A stretch of DNA of 64,000 nucleotides from Mycobacterium sp. 852002-51961_SCH5331710 (GTDB lineage Bacteria > Actinomycetota > Actinomycetes > Mycobacteriales > Mycobacteriaceae), in the NCBI RefSeq assembly GCF_001665535.1, contig NZ_LZSQ01000123.1, forward strand, positions 1 through 64,000, read 5' to 3'. Shown one piece after another: positions 33,330-41,748 of the stretch. The number at the start of each line of letters is the position of its first letter. Position 1 is the stretch's first letter. The translations under genes and the position numbers were made by a program. The notes beneath the pieces are model-generated. The model did no database searches, had not been told where the DNA came from, and was given only the letters and a program-made list of their open reading frames with translations.

Positions 33330-33527
33330 ATGACCGTCACCGTCACACTCCCCAACGGGACCACAGACAAGTACATGCGGTTCGGCGACGCTTACATCAA
33401 ACACAGGGACGGCACGCTCGACGTTGTTCGCGGGGGCGCCACGCAATCGCACAGATACGTGGCCGGGGAGTGGACCGATGTCGAAGGCGACGAAAGCCGC
33501 TGGAAGAAGCGGCGGTTCTGGGGTTAG
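33330..33527 (+). CDS. Small hypothetical protein
   Basis: A 65-residue soluble protein with a beta-rich start TVTVTLPNGTTDKYMRFGDAY and a charged end (DESRWKKRRFWG). No family is recognised. The ATG at 33330 is supported by an AAAAGGA site 10 bases upstream. It lies 74 bases after the desaturase gene on the same strand and ends nine bases from a convergent small basic gene. Coding potential rests on the ribosome site and codon use. Confidence 0.6.
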   Translation: MTVTVTLPNGTTDKYMRFGDAYIKHRDGTLDVVRGGATQSHRYVAGEWTDVEGDESRWKKRRFWG

Positions 33528-33535
33528 GGACTGCC

Positions 33536-33673
33536 TCAGCGCTTCCTGAGATCGCCGACCGCATCGGCGGAAGCCGATTTCGCCGCGGCCTTGGCGTGCT
33601 TCTCGGCCCGTTTTTCCTTCAGAGACTTGCCGGACTTCTTGGTCATCGACTGCCGAGGAGACTTGTCAGACAT
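33536..33673 (-). CDS. Very small lysine-rich protein (45 aa)
   Basis: Reading the minus strand from the ATG at 33673 gives MSDKSPRQSMTKKSGKSLKE followed by a Lys/Ala-rich helix and a stop at 33538-33536. The 45-residue product is strongly basic, with many Lys and Ala, resembling small mycobacterial nucleoid- or ribosome-associated peptides and the histone-like tails of that group. An AAGGGG site lies upstream. It is convergent with the 65-residue gene. Function is unknown; the composition and ribosome site support that it is real. Confidence 0.65.
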   Translation of the reverse strand: MSDKSPRQSMTKKSGKSLKEKRAEKHAKAAAKSASADAVGDLRKR

Positions 33674-33937
33674 CGCTGGCCCCTTGTTCGCGGGGGCCTG
33701 GATGGTCCCGATCCCATGACACTACTCCACGTGTCGATCGAAGTGCTGTACCCGGCGGAGCCGATCGACTCGCCGGGTGTAGCCTCAAGGAGTTGGGAGC
33801 CCAGCCATTCCGGAACGTGTCAGCCGACTTCCGCTGATCGCGTCGAGCAACCCGCTCATGCCGGACACGCCGGTACCAATCCTTCAGTTGGGACCGCCTT
33901 GAACGCATCGCCCACGTCTGTCTTCGGCTCGAATCCC

Positions 33938-35008
33938 GTGCAGCATCAACATAAATCATGTCGCACACGTATCAGCATCCTCGGCACACCTGCACCGGAA
34001 TCCTGCGCGCTGGCACGGTTCACCGCTGGTCTGTCGCGTGCGCTGAGCGGGAAGGGCGTCGACGTCAGCGTCGTGGGGGATCGCGCGAGTCCACATTCGA
34101 GCGATCAACCGCTCGACGAGGCCGATGTCGCGATCGTCCACCAGGATTTTCGCGCCGCCACGGAGAACGTGGTCGACATCGTCGACAGGTTATCGATCCC
34201 GTCGATCGTCATCATCGGTGATATTCCGAAATACGCTACCGCACAACAGTGTTCGGATATCGAAGCGGTTGCCGCGGCCGCGACCCAAATCGTCGTGATG
34301 TCTCAGTCCGCACGTCAACGGTTGTGCCGAAACCATGACGTCGACCACCGTAAAGTCCGCGCAATCCCGCACGGTTCGACGGTTCCCGCCACGGTCCGCA
34401 TGAAGCGGCCCAGCCGGCCCACGATCTTGACCTGGGGCTGGTTGGCGCCCGGAGACGGCGTCGAGCGCGTCATCGACGTGATGGCCTCACTCAAGGACGT
34501 TCCCGGTCGACCGCGGTATCTCGTCGCCGGCCCGACACATCCGCACACCTTGGCAGTGGAGGGCGAGGAGTACCGGGAAGCCAGGATCGACCAGGCGAAC
34601 AGCTGCGGTGTCGCGGACTCGGTGTCGTTCGACCCCGGCTCCTACGACGGAGCCATGCTGGCCACGCTGTTCCAGCAGTCGTCGGTGGTCGTATTGCCCT
34701 ACGACTCCACTCAGCAGGTGGCGTCTCGCGTGCTCGTCGAGTCGATCGCACACGGAAGACCCGTCATCGCCACCGCTTTCCCGCACGCCAACGAACTCCT
34801 CAACGGAGGCGCCGGCGCGGTGGTCGAACACGACGATTCAGCTGGTTTGGCGGCAACGCTCCGCCAGATCATCACCCAGCCACGACTCGCGGGCGCGATG
34901 GCCGCCGAAGCGCGGCACATGGCCCCGGAGATGGCATGGCAGACCGTGGCAGGTGCTTACGTGCGTTTGGCCCAAAGTATCGTGGCCCCCGAACCGATAC
35001 GGGTATGA
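33938..35008 (+). CDS. GT-B glycosyltransferase (GT4-like)
   Basis: A predicted nucleotide-sugar-dependent glycosyltransferase of about 356 residues. The C-terminal half has the GT-B/GT4 pattern: ILTWGWLAPGDGVERVIDVM, RYLVAGPTHP, VSFDPGSYDGAMLATLF and SRVLVESIAHGRPVIATAFPHANELLNGG. The N-terminal half is an alpha/beta domain with SIPSIVIIGDIPK. The start is uncertain because no ATG lies near the domain boundary; GTG at 33938 or 33920 is possible, and the frame extends upstream. The 33674-33937 stretch ahead of it holds no recognisable gene. It is followed by GAF-ANTAR genes. Confidence 0.8.
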   Translation: MQHQHKSCRTRISILGTPAPESCALARFTAGLSRALSGKGVDVSVVGDRASPHSSDQPLDEADVAIVHQDFRAATENVVDIVDRLSIPSIVIIGDIPKYATAQQCSDIEAVAAAATQIVVMSQSARQRLCRNHDVDHRKVRAIPHGSTVPATVRMKRPSRPTILTWGWLAPGDGVERVIDVMASLKDVPGRPRYLVAGPTHPHTLAVEGEEYREARIDQANSCGVADSVSFDPGSYDGAMLATLFQQSSVVVLPYDSTQQVASRVLVESIAHGRPVIATAFPHANELLNGGAGAVVEHDDSAGLAATLRQIITQPRLAGAMAAEARHMAPEMAWQTVAGAYVRLAQSIVAPEPIRV

Positions 35009-35023
35009 CCGTCCCGCGGAGCC

Positions 35024-35752
35024 GTGGCCGACCCGGCTGAGGTGCCGATGCACGACCGATTGCTCGCCGCGGTCGACGGTCGACGCGGAGTAGCCGCCGC
35101 CGACCGACTCTGTGAGGCGTGCGTTCTGTTGCTGGGCGTCGATGCGGTGGCCATCTCGCTGGTGTTCGACGGAGTCAACAGCGGGACGCTGGGGTCCAGT
35201 GGCGACCCTGCCCGCCGATACGACGAACTGCAGTTCATCCTCGGTGAGGGCCCCTGCCTGGACTCCGTCACCGGTCGCGGGCCGGTTCTCGTGCACGACC
35301 TCGACGATCCGGCCGAGCGACGCTGGCCCGTCTACGGACCCGCCATGGTTGACCTCGAGATCCGCGGCGTCTTCGCGATGCCCGTCGTCATCGCTGGGGA
35401 GTACGTTGGCGCCCTTGACCTTTTCCGGGTCCGGCCTGGTCCCCTCGCCCGCAACCACCTCGCAGGCGCCGTCATCGCCGCCGAGATGGCCGGCGTCCCG
35501 CTGCTCGATCTACTCGATACCGACCTCCGAGCCGCCGTCACCGAACCCGGCAGCAACGCATGGGCCGAACTGCACGCGCTGGCGCGCGCCGAGGTCAGCC
35601 AGGCCACGGGCATGTTGGTCGCCCAGCTCGGCGTCGAACCGGCCGAAGCCCTGGTCCGGCTGCGCGCCCACGCCTACTCGGCCGGACGCAGCGCCACCGA
35701 CGTCGCCCGCGACATCCTCGACCGCCGGTTGCGGCTGGAAGCAGACCGATGA
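35024..35752 (+). CDS. GAF-ANTAR transcription antitermination regulator 1
   Basis: A 242-residue protein with an N-terminal GAF sensor domain (about 20-150, including LGEGPCLDSVTGRGPV) and a C-terminal ANTAR domain (about 180-238, with ATGMLVAQLGVEPAEALVRLRAHAYSAGR). ANTAR domains bind two-stem RNA hairpins and allow transcription to read through. The signal bound by the GAF domain is not known. The start is GTG at 35024. It is followed at 24 bases by a second GAF-ANTAR gene. Confidence 0.9.
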   Translation: MADPAEVPMHDRLLAAVDGRRGVAAADRLCEACVLLLGVDAVAISLVFDGVNSGTLGSSGDPARRYDELQFILGEGPCLDSVTGRGPVLVHDLDDPAERRWPVYGPAMVDLEIRGVFAMPVVIAGEYVGALDLFRVRPGPLARNHLAGAVIAAEMAGVPLLDLLDTDLRAAVTEPGSNAWAELHALARAEVSQATGMLVAQLGVEPAEALVRLRAHAYSAGRSATDVARDILDRRLRLEADR

Positions 35753-35776
35753 CCACGACACCACAAGGAGGGCAAC

Positions 35777-36535
35777 GTGACCGACACCCCTCGTGAAACC
35801 CGCATGCTGGAAGCGGTGGTTTCCCTCGTCGACACTCTTCTCGAGGACTTCGACGTGGTCGACCTGCTGACCGAGCTCACCGAACGATGTGCCGATCTGC
35901 TCGACGTCGCTGCGGCGGGTTTCCTGCTGGCCGACCCGTTCGATCAACTGCGCCTGCTTGCGGCGACGACAGAGCAAGCCCGCGAACTCGAACTGTTTCA
36001 ACTCCAGGCCGATGAGGGCCCATGCGTCGACTGTTACGCCAGCGCCCAGCCCGTCTCGGTCGCCGATCTTCGCTCCGCCACCAATCGCTGGCCGCGATTC
36101 GTCCCCGCCGCGCTGGATGCTGGATTCGCCTCCGTCCACGCCGTTCCGATGCGCGCGGCCGGGCTCGTGTTGGGTGCGCTCGGTCTGTTCGGCGACCGCG
36201 CGGGAGCCCTCGACGACGCCGATCTCCTTGCCGCCCAGACATTGGCCCACATCGCGTGTGTCGCGCTGCTGCAGGAGAATGCGCCCACCCCGACGACGGT
36301 GCTGCCGCAACTGCGCGCCGCACTCGCCAGCCGGGTGGTCGTCGAGCAGGCCAAAGGGCTCCTGCGCGAGCTGCTCGACGTGTCCGTCGAAGACGCCTTC
36401 ACCCTGATGCGCTCTTATGCGCGCGCCAACGGTAAGCATCTCACCGACGTGGCCCGTCGGCTGATGGGCGATCGGCACACCCGGTCGGTTCTCGTTTCCG
36501 AGATCTCCGAATTTGCCCAGCGCTCAACGGGTTAG
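35777..36535 (+). CDS. GAF-ANTAR transcription antitermination regulator 2
   Basis: A 252-residue paralogue of the preceding gene. The GAF domain spans about residues 30-165 with ADEGPCVDCYASAQPVSVAD, and the ANTAR domain about 180-245 with VVEQAKGLLRELLDVSVEDAF and ANGKHLTDVARRL. GTG or ATG start at 35777 is preceded by an AAGGAGGG site. Its last four bases overlap the end of the convergent third GAF-ANTAR gene. Confidence 0.9.
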   Translation: MTDTPRETRMLEAVVSLVDTLLEDFDVVDLLTELTERCADLLDVAAAGFLLADPFDQLRLLAATTEQARELELFQLQADEGPCVDCYASAQPVSVADLRSATNRWPRFVPAALDAGFASVHAVPMRAAGLVLGALGLFGDRAGALDDADLLAAQTLAHIACVALLQENAPTPTTVLPQLRAALASRVVVEQAKGLLRELLDVSVEDAFTLMRSYARANGKHLTDVARRLMGDRHTRSVLVSEISEFAQRSTG

Positions 36536-37227
36536 GAGCGGTTCCGAGCTCGTGCGCGGCGCACCGCCTCCGCCACCAGGCGCTCGGCCAATATGTGCAA
36601 CTTGACGTTCTCCGCCTGGCTCAGCCGCGTCAACCGGTCGAAGGCCTCCTCCGCACTCGCACCGCTTCGGCTGCGGATGATTCCGATCGCCTGATCGATG
36701 ACTGCACGACTGCCCAACGCGCGTTGCAGCCGCATCGTCCGCTCCCGCGCATCGGCGAGCAGTTGGCCGTTGTACACCGAAACCGCTGCGGGACCGGAGA
36801 ATTGCGTACCCAACTGCACCGCATGCTCACCGAAGGCATCGCGTGCACGGGCGTAGGCGTTGATCGCGCCGATCGCTCGATGATCCACCATCAGCGGTAG
36901 CGACAGCGCCGAATGCACCGCCATTCGCGCGACCCGACCACCGAAATGGGGCCACCTGCTATCGCAGCCCAGTGACCCACTGACGGTGGGCCGCCCCGAC
37001 TCCATGGCCGTCAGGCACGGCCCCTCGTGAAGCTGGTCGTACTGGACGCTGTCGATTGTGGTGACGAAGTCGGCCGTGGCGACGCACGTCGTGATACCGG
37101 CGGTACCGCCCCGTTGCTTGAGCGCGATGCCGGCACCGTCGACGCCGGGTATCGCCCGAGCGGCGAACCCCGCCACGTCCGCGAGTAGATCGGTCATCGC
37201 GCGCGCATCCGCGACGAGCCCGGCCAC
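36532..37227 (-). CDS. GAF-ANTAR regulator 3, with apparent 5' frameshift
   Basis: A 231-residue GAF-ANTAR protein with GAF segment DQLHEGPCLTAMESGRP and ANTAR segment AVIDQAIGIIRSRSGASAEEAF. The frame starts at GTG 37227 or ATG 37197, shorter than expected. Upstream, in another frame, an ATG at 37334 with a GGAcgcag site encodes MADYDAQTGRESARG... DADEADLYAG, which looks like the missing N-terminus and would join here at ADLYAG/LAGVAGLV. A missing base near 37236 would explain the break. Either the gene is frameshifted or the shorter form is used. Confidence 0.8.
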   Translation of the reverse strand: MAGLVADARAMTDLLADVAGFAARAIPGVDGAGIALKQRGGTAGITTCVATADFVTTIDSVQYDQLHEGPCLTAMESGRPTVSGSLGCDSRWPHFGGRVARMAVHSALSLPLMVDHRAIGAINAYARARDAFGEHAVQLGTQFSGPAAVSVYNGQLLADARERTMRLQRALGSRAVIDQAIGIIRSRSGASAEEAFDRLTRLSQAENVKLHILAERLVAEAVRRARARNRS

Positions 37228-37334
37228 CCCCGCCAGCCGGCGTAGAGGTCGGCCTCGTCGGCGTCGCGTTGCGCGGCCGACAGTTCGGCTCCCCGGGCCG
37301 ATTCCCTGCCCGTCTGGGCGTCGTAGTCAGCCAT
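37194..37334 (-). other. Out-of-frame N-terminal segment of GAF-ANTAR regulator 3
   Basis: The 46-codon frame from the ATG at 37334 contains DADEADLYAG at residues 24-33, an N-terminal motif typical of mycobacterial GAF-ANTAR proteins, then becomes nonsense (WRGWPGSS) and stops at 37194. In the other frame the DNA immediately continues LAGVAGLVADARAM. The break falls at about 37234-37240, next to a run of five G. Confidence 0.65.
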
Positions 37335-37372
37335 TCTGCGTCCAGAATCTACTCGCCGCCGTGCGGCAATTT

Positions 37373-39007
37373 TCAGTCCACGAGCGACAAAGCGTGCGCA
37401 CGCCGCAACTTGCCCGACGGTGTCTTCGGGATCAAGCCCGGCGCGAGCACGACAACATTGCGGGGCCGCACGTCCACCTCGGCGAACACCTCGTGCGTGA
37501 CCTGCCGCTCGACGCGGCGCACCTCGTCGGAATCCTCGAAGTTCTTGCATTCGACGGCCACCGCGAACGATTCTCGCGATAGTCCGGCGTCGAGTCGCAC
37601 CGCCACTGCGCAGCCGGGCCGTACCCCGCCGACGCGACCGGCCGCACGTTCGATGTCGGTCGGGTAGATGTTGCGGCCGGCCATGATGATGACGTCCTTG
37701 AGGCGTCCACACACCACAATCTCGCCCTCTTCGGTGAGGTAACCCAGGTCGCCGGTGTCGTACCAACCGCGCTCGTCCTGCGCCGGAATGAACCCCGCCG
37801 CTGTCGTGTAACCCCTGCTCACCGGGTCGCCGCGAACCTCGAGGACGCCGACGCCGCGCGGCGGCAGGGTCGCGCCGTCCTCGTCGATGACGCGCACCTC
37901 CAGACCGTCCAACGGCCTGCCGAGCTTGACCAGCCGCCGGGTGTGGCCCTTGTTTGCCGGGACCGCGCGGTGCAACACCGACAACAGGTCGGCGTCGACC
38001 TCGTCGACAGCCATCCCGCGCCCGCATTCGGAGAACGACACGGCCACCGTCGTCTCGGCCATCCCATAGGCCGGCACGATCGCCTCCGGCCGCAGCCCGA
38101 ACGGTGCGCCGGCCTCGCAGAGTTCCTCGACGTCCTCCGGGTCCACCTGTTCGGCGCCCGACAACGCCCACCGCAGCGATGACAAGTCATACTCACCCGG
38201 CGTGGCCTGCCGTCGAAGCCGCTTGGCGAAGAGTGTGTACGCGAAGTTCGGAGCGGCCGTCATGGTGCCCTTGTACTTATGAATCAGCTTGGCCCACAAC
38301 AAGGTATCGTTCAAGAAGTCGACGGGAGTGACCTTGACCAGCTCGGCGCCGAAGTACATCGGCACGGTCAGATAGCCCGTCATCCCCATATCGTGAAAAC
38401 AGGGCAGCCAACTGACGATAACGTCGTTGTCGATGTCGAAATCGCAACCGACCGTCATGGCGTCTGCGTTGGCGACGATGTTGGCGTGTGAGATTTGAAC
38501 GGCTTTGGGGGAGCCCGTCGATCCCGACGTCAGCTGCATCAGCGCGACGTCGTCGTCGGTCGTCGCGACCGGGTCGATGAAAGGGCCTGTCAACAGCGAA
38601 TCGACGGTCAGCACCGTCATGCCGAGGCTCTCGAGCACTGGCGCGGCGGCCATGAACGGTTGGCTGATGACGACGGCCTTCGCGGAGATCATCTTGATCA
38701 CGGCGGTGGTTTCGTCGGCCCAGCGCAGCAAATCGGTGCGGGGTGTCGGCTGATGGAGCATGGTCAGGCTGGCGCCGCGCATCCAGGTGCCCTGTGCGGT
38801 CGGCGCGATATCGACGGGGGCGCCGGCCAGCACGGCGATCGCGTCGCCGTGCCCGATGCCCGCCGCGGCCAGCCCGCCCGAAATCCGACCGGCTTGCTCA
38901 TTGACCTCTGCCCAGGTGTGCCGCACGGGAGCGACCGGCTCACCGGTGACCATCCCCCTGGTGCTCCACCGGGCGTTCCGGTACATCGTCTCGGTGAATT
39001 GACTCAA
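37373..39007 (-). CDS. Fatty acyl-AMP ligase/FadD-type acyl-activating enzyme
   Basis: A 544-residue ANL-superfamily enzyme that adenylates a fatty acid. The P-loop LTSGSTGSPKAVQISH, the YGMAETTVAV motif, YDTGDLGYL and the C-terminal lysine in IPKTPSGKLRR are intact. Within the mycobacterial FadD group it looks more like a fatty acyl-AMP ligase than a CoA ligase, but the distinguishing insertion was not checked. There is no PKS or acyl carrier gene adjacent. The ATG at 39007 starts the N-terminal domain; a 320-base promoter region precedes it. Confidence 0.87.
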   Translation of the reverse strand: MSQFTETMYRNARWSTRGMVTGEPVAPVRHTWAEVNEQAGRISGGLAAAGIGHGDAIAVLAGAPVDIAPTAQGTWMRGASLTMLHQPTPRTDLLRWADETTAVIKMISAKAVVISQPFMAAAPVLESLGMTVLTVDSLLTGPFIDPVATTDDDVALMQLTSGSTGSPKAVQISHANIVANADAMTVGCDFDIDNDVIVSWLPCFHDMGMTGYLTVPMYFGAELVKVTPVDFLNDTLLWAKLIHKYKGTMTAAPNFAYTLFAKRLRRQATPGEYDLSSLRWALSGAEQVDPEDVEELCEAGAPFGLRPEAIVPAYGMAETTVAVSFSECGRGMAVDEVDADLLSVLHRAVPANKGHTRRLVKLGRPLDGLEVRVIDEDGATLPPRGVGVLEVRGDPVSRGYTTAAGFIPAQDERGWYDTGDLGYLTEEGEIVVCGRLKDVIIMAGRNIYPTDIERAAGRVGGVRPGCAVAVRLDAGLSRESFAVAVECKNFEDSDEVRRVERQVTHEVFAEVDVRPRNVVVLAPGLIPKTPSGKLRRAHALSLVD

Positions 39008-39328
39008 TGGAATTCCTTCAGCCCCCGGCGTGACGACGCCGTATATAGGTGTTGCGGTAGCCCGGCAGCGGCTGCCCGGACGATTTCGTCTACCTAGGTG
39101 ATCCGTCGCTTCGGTCGAAGCGAGGTGCGGAGCTTGTCAGGCATCCCGACTGTACTCATCTCGAGAGCGCTGGTGGTGGCAGCGCGCCGATTACGGTCGA
39201 AGTCGTGGCTCGGCCACTGTCGGCGGGGAAATCAGATCGCCGCCGTGACGATTCCGCGAGGCTGGGATATCAACCCGAGAAACCCTACAGCCTTCGCCGG
39301 GTGTACAGCAAAGATCTCACAGCAAACG
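39008..39328. other. Intergenic region between sulfatase and FadD-type gene
   Basis: This 321-base gap is the likely promoter region for the FadD-type gene and the end of the sulfatase transcript. TCGCTTCG/CGAAGCGA (39106-39123) forms a short perfect hairpin and GGCAGC-G-GCTGCC (39064-39076) another. No convincing ORF or RNA gene is seen. Confidence 0.45.
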
Positions 39329-41122
39329 TCAACTTCGGCCGAGGACCCGCCGGAGTAGGCCGGTCCGCGCGGTCGTCGGCCTGCGCGGCGAGTAGGGCCA
39401 TGGGTTGTTGCGTTCGGGCACCGACTCTGCCCGCGCCTGCTTGAGCTGTCTGCGCAGGTGCTGTCGCAGGTCGTGCAATTCCGGGTCGGTCCACCGGTTG
39501 TGGGCCTCGGCCGGGTCGTCGGTCAGGTCGTACAACTCCCACTGGTCGTCGAGCGGTGACGTCCGGTAGGCCTCGCCGCCGATGCCGTTGGCCGCGAGGT
39601 GGCGGACCCCGGGCTCAGTCCACGTCGCCGGATCGTCGAACGTCCGGACCAGCTTCCACAGATGGCCCTGACCGCCGGCCTCGTCGACGCGAACCACGAG
39701 ACCCTCGAAGTTCGACGCGACGTGTGCCGGTATCCGAATACGCAGTGGTGCAGGCGGATTCGTCCCTCGCTTGATCTTGCGCGCCAGACCCGACGCGCCG
39801 GTGTCACCTTCGAGCACGTTGTCGCGGGTCATCAGGTACACCGCTCGCGCGTCGTCGGCCTGCGCACCGTCTACGACGGGCATCAGGTTGCGGCCCGGCA
39901 GGTCGTGCACCTCGGAGAAGGACTCGGCCAGCTTTGCCGCCGCGGCTTCGACGTCGACACCCGCGGCGCCCAGCAGCGTCGGCACGATGTCCACGTGCGA
40001 CGTCGGCGCCGTCACCGTCCGCGGTTCGGTCGCCTGCTCGCCGATCCGGGCCACCACGAACGGCACCCGCGTCGCCTCGTCGTACAGGTTGAACCACTTC
40101 TGGTGCAGGCCGCCGTGCGCGCCGAGCAGATCGCCGTGGTCCGACGTGCGGACCAGCACCGCGTTCTCCGACCCGCCCTCGGTGACCGCGCGCCGCACAC
40201 GGTCGATCGGGTTGTCGACCTCGGCGTGCAGTCGGTAGTACAGGTCCCGGTAGCGCTGCGCCTGACGCGTGTAGGTGCGGTCGATCGCCGGCGCGGGGCC
40301 GTAGCCCGAGTAATAGGCCTCGCGGAACGCGATCTGGGCGGCGGGTTTGGTGGACAGATCCTCGTCGGCGGTCGGCGCCGGCGGCACCTTCGGCGGGTCA
40401 AGCGGCGACGGGTGCACCGGGCTGCGCCGCTGCCACGCCGGGAACAGCACGATGTCGTGCGGGTTGACGAAGCTGGCCACCAGCAGGAACGGCCGCATCG
40501 CGTCGACGTCGCCCGCGCGGCGCCGGTCGTAGCGGTCCCGCAGCCAGGCCACCACCCGGTCGGCGATCAGCGGGTCGCGCCGAATCCCCGCGTTCGCCAA
40601 CGGGGCGCCGTGCGGCTCCGGGCCGACCCAGCCCGAAAAGCCGTACGGTGCAAGTGGATCGGCGTCGAGATAGCGCTGTACCGCCTTCGGGTCGACGACG
40701 CCGTCGTCGTCGTTGGTGGCCAGCGGCTCACCGGTGGCGGGGTCGGTCAGGTCGGCGTGCGAGATGTGCCATTTGCCGTCGTAATGGGTGTCGTAACCGG
40801 CCGCGCGGAACCAGTTGCCCAGCGTCGGCACCTCGTTGGGTCGCAGCCAGCGCATGCGGGAGTCGTCGGCGGTCTTGCCGATCCCGTCGGTCTGGGTGAC
40901 ACCGTGCAGGTCGGGGTACTGGCCGGTGAAGATCGTGGGGCGGCTCGGCACGCAGGCCAGCGACCCCGTGTAGTGCCGCGCAAAGCTCACGCCGTGCTCC
41001 TCGAACCACTTGCGGCCGGTCAGCGTGTCCCGGCGCCAGGCGAGGATCTCGGGCGCCTCATACGGCGGCACCGCGCGCTCCTCGTCGGTCATCACGATGA
41101 TGATGTCGGGTCGGTTCGTCAT
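39329..41122 (-). CDS. Sulfatase (formylglycine type)
   Basis: A 597-residue type I sulfatase. The formylglycine signature C57-V-P-S-R is present in LACVPSRPTIFTGQYP, so C57 would be oxidised to formylglycine. Other family parts are IIIVMTDEERAV (N-terminal metal ligands), DGKWHISH and VRTSDHGDLLGAHGG (metal aspartate). No signal peptide, so it would act in the cytoplasm unless exported with help. The ATG at 41122 overlaps the SRPBCC stop by four bases. The FGE at 17416-18282 is a plausible activator. Substrate is unknown. Confidence 0.92.
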   Translation of the reverse strand: MTNRPDIIIVMTDEERAVPPYEAPEILAWRRDTLTGRKWFEEHGVSFARHYTGSLACVPSRPTIFTGQYPDLHGVTQTDGIGKTADDSRMRWLRPNEVPTLGNWFRAAGYDTHYDGKWHISHADLTDPATGEPLATNDDDGVVDPKAVQRYLDADPLAPYGFSGWVGPEPHGAPLANAGIRRDPLIADRVVAWLRDRYDRRRAGDVDAMRPFLLVASFVNPHDIVLFPAWQRRSPVHPSPLDPPKVPPAPTADEDLSTKPAAQIAFREAYYSGYGPAPAIDRTYTRQAQRYRDLYYRLHAEVDNPIDRVRRAVTEGGSENAVLVRTSDHGDLLGAHGGLHQKWFNLYDEATRVPFVVARIGEQATEPRTVTAPTSHVDIVPTLLGAAGVDVEAAAAKLAESFSEVHDLPGRNLMPVVDGAQADDARAVYLMTRDNVLEGDTGASGLARKIKRGTNPPAPLRIRIPAHVASNFEGLVVRVDEAGGQGHLWKLVRTFDDPATWTEPGVRHLAANGIGGEAYRTSPLDDQWELYDLTDDPAEAHNRWTDPELHDLRQHLRRQLKQARAESVPERNNPWPYSPRRPTTARTGLLRRVLGRS

Positions 41123-41565
41123 CGGGTGTTCTCCAATCGCTTCGCCAACGCGGCGAGCATGGTGTCGGATCCGCGGGCCAACGCCTGAGAGGTCAGGCGT
41201 TCGACGAGCTGCTGCGTTTTGCCCCTGCCCTTGCGAACGGTGGTGGTGATCGTCACGATCGTCTCGCCGCCGCTCGTCGGCTCCAGGGTCCAGCGGTTGC
41301 TGATCGTGCCAAGGACGTTGGGCAGACCCTCGATCTCGTACGCGAGGACGTACTGCGGATCGCATTCGGTGACGGTCTCGACCAACGTGTTGCGCCCGAT
41401 CTGCACCCGTCGTGCCGTGCCGATCAGCGCGCCGTCGGGCCCGTGCACCAGGATGCAGGAGTGGTCGACGTCGAGCCACGAGGCGATGGCGCCGAAATCG
41501 GCGAGCACATCCCAGATCTGCGTCGGGCTCGCCGCGATGACGCGGCTGCGGTCGAGTTCGGCCAC
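41119..41565 (-). CDS. SRPBCC (START-like) lipid-binding family protein
   Basis: A protein of about 148 residues with the SRPBCC/Polyketide_cyc2 helix-grip fold: an N-terminal ELDRSRVIAASPTQIWDVL and a C-terminal strand IVTITTTVRKGRGKTQQL. Such proteins bind hydrophobic ligands in a deep pocket. The start GTG at 41565 has a GGTGGGGG patch just upstream; GTG at 41574 is also possible and the frame is open to 41652. Its stop overlaps the sulfatase ATG, so the two form an operon. Whether the bound ligand is the sulfatase substrate is not known. Confidence 0.85.
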   Translation of the reverse strand: MAELDRSRVIAASPTQIWDVLADFGAIASWLDVDHSCILVHGPDGALIGTARRVQIGRNTLVETVTECDPQYVLAYEIEGLPNVLGTISNRWTLEPTSGGETIVTITTTVRKGRGKTQQLVERLTSQALARGSDTMLAALAKRLENTR

Positions 41566-41748
41566 GGCCCCCACCGTACGTGAAATTGGCGACGCCGTCA
41601 GGCAATCCCGCGTCGTCGCGGATTCCGGTGCGGGAACCGAACTCTCAGCCACCGTGGTCGCGTTGGTCGCACAATGTCGTACCCGCTAGCCGGAAAGAGC
41701 GCGCTTTCCTGTAGACGCGCCCGTCGCACGTCCTTACCGTCGGACGCC

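Noticed and set aside
33925..33940. A tRNA T-loop-like stretch (GGCTCGAATCCC).
   Set aside because: No matching T stem, acceptor stem or anticodon arm could be formed around it.
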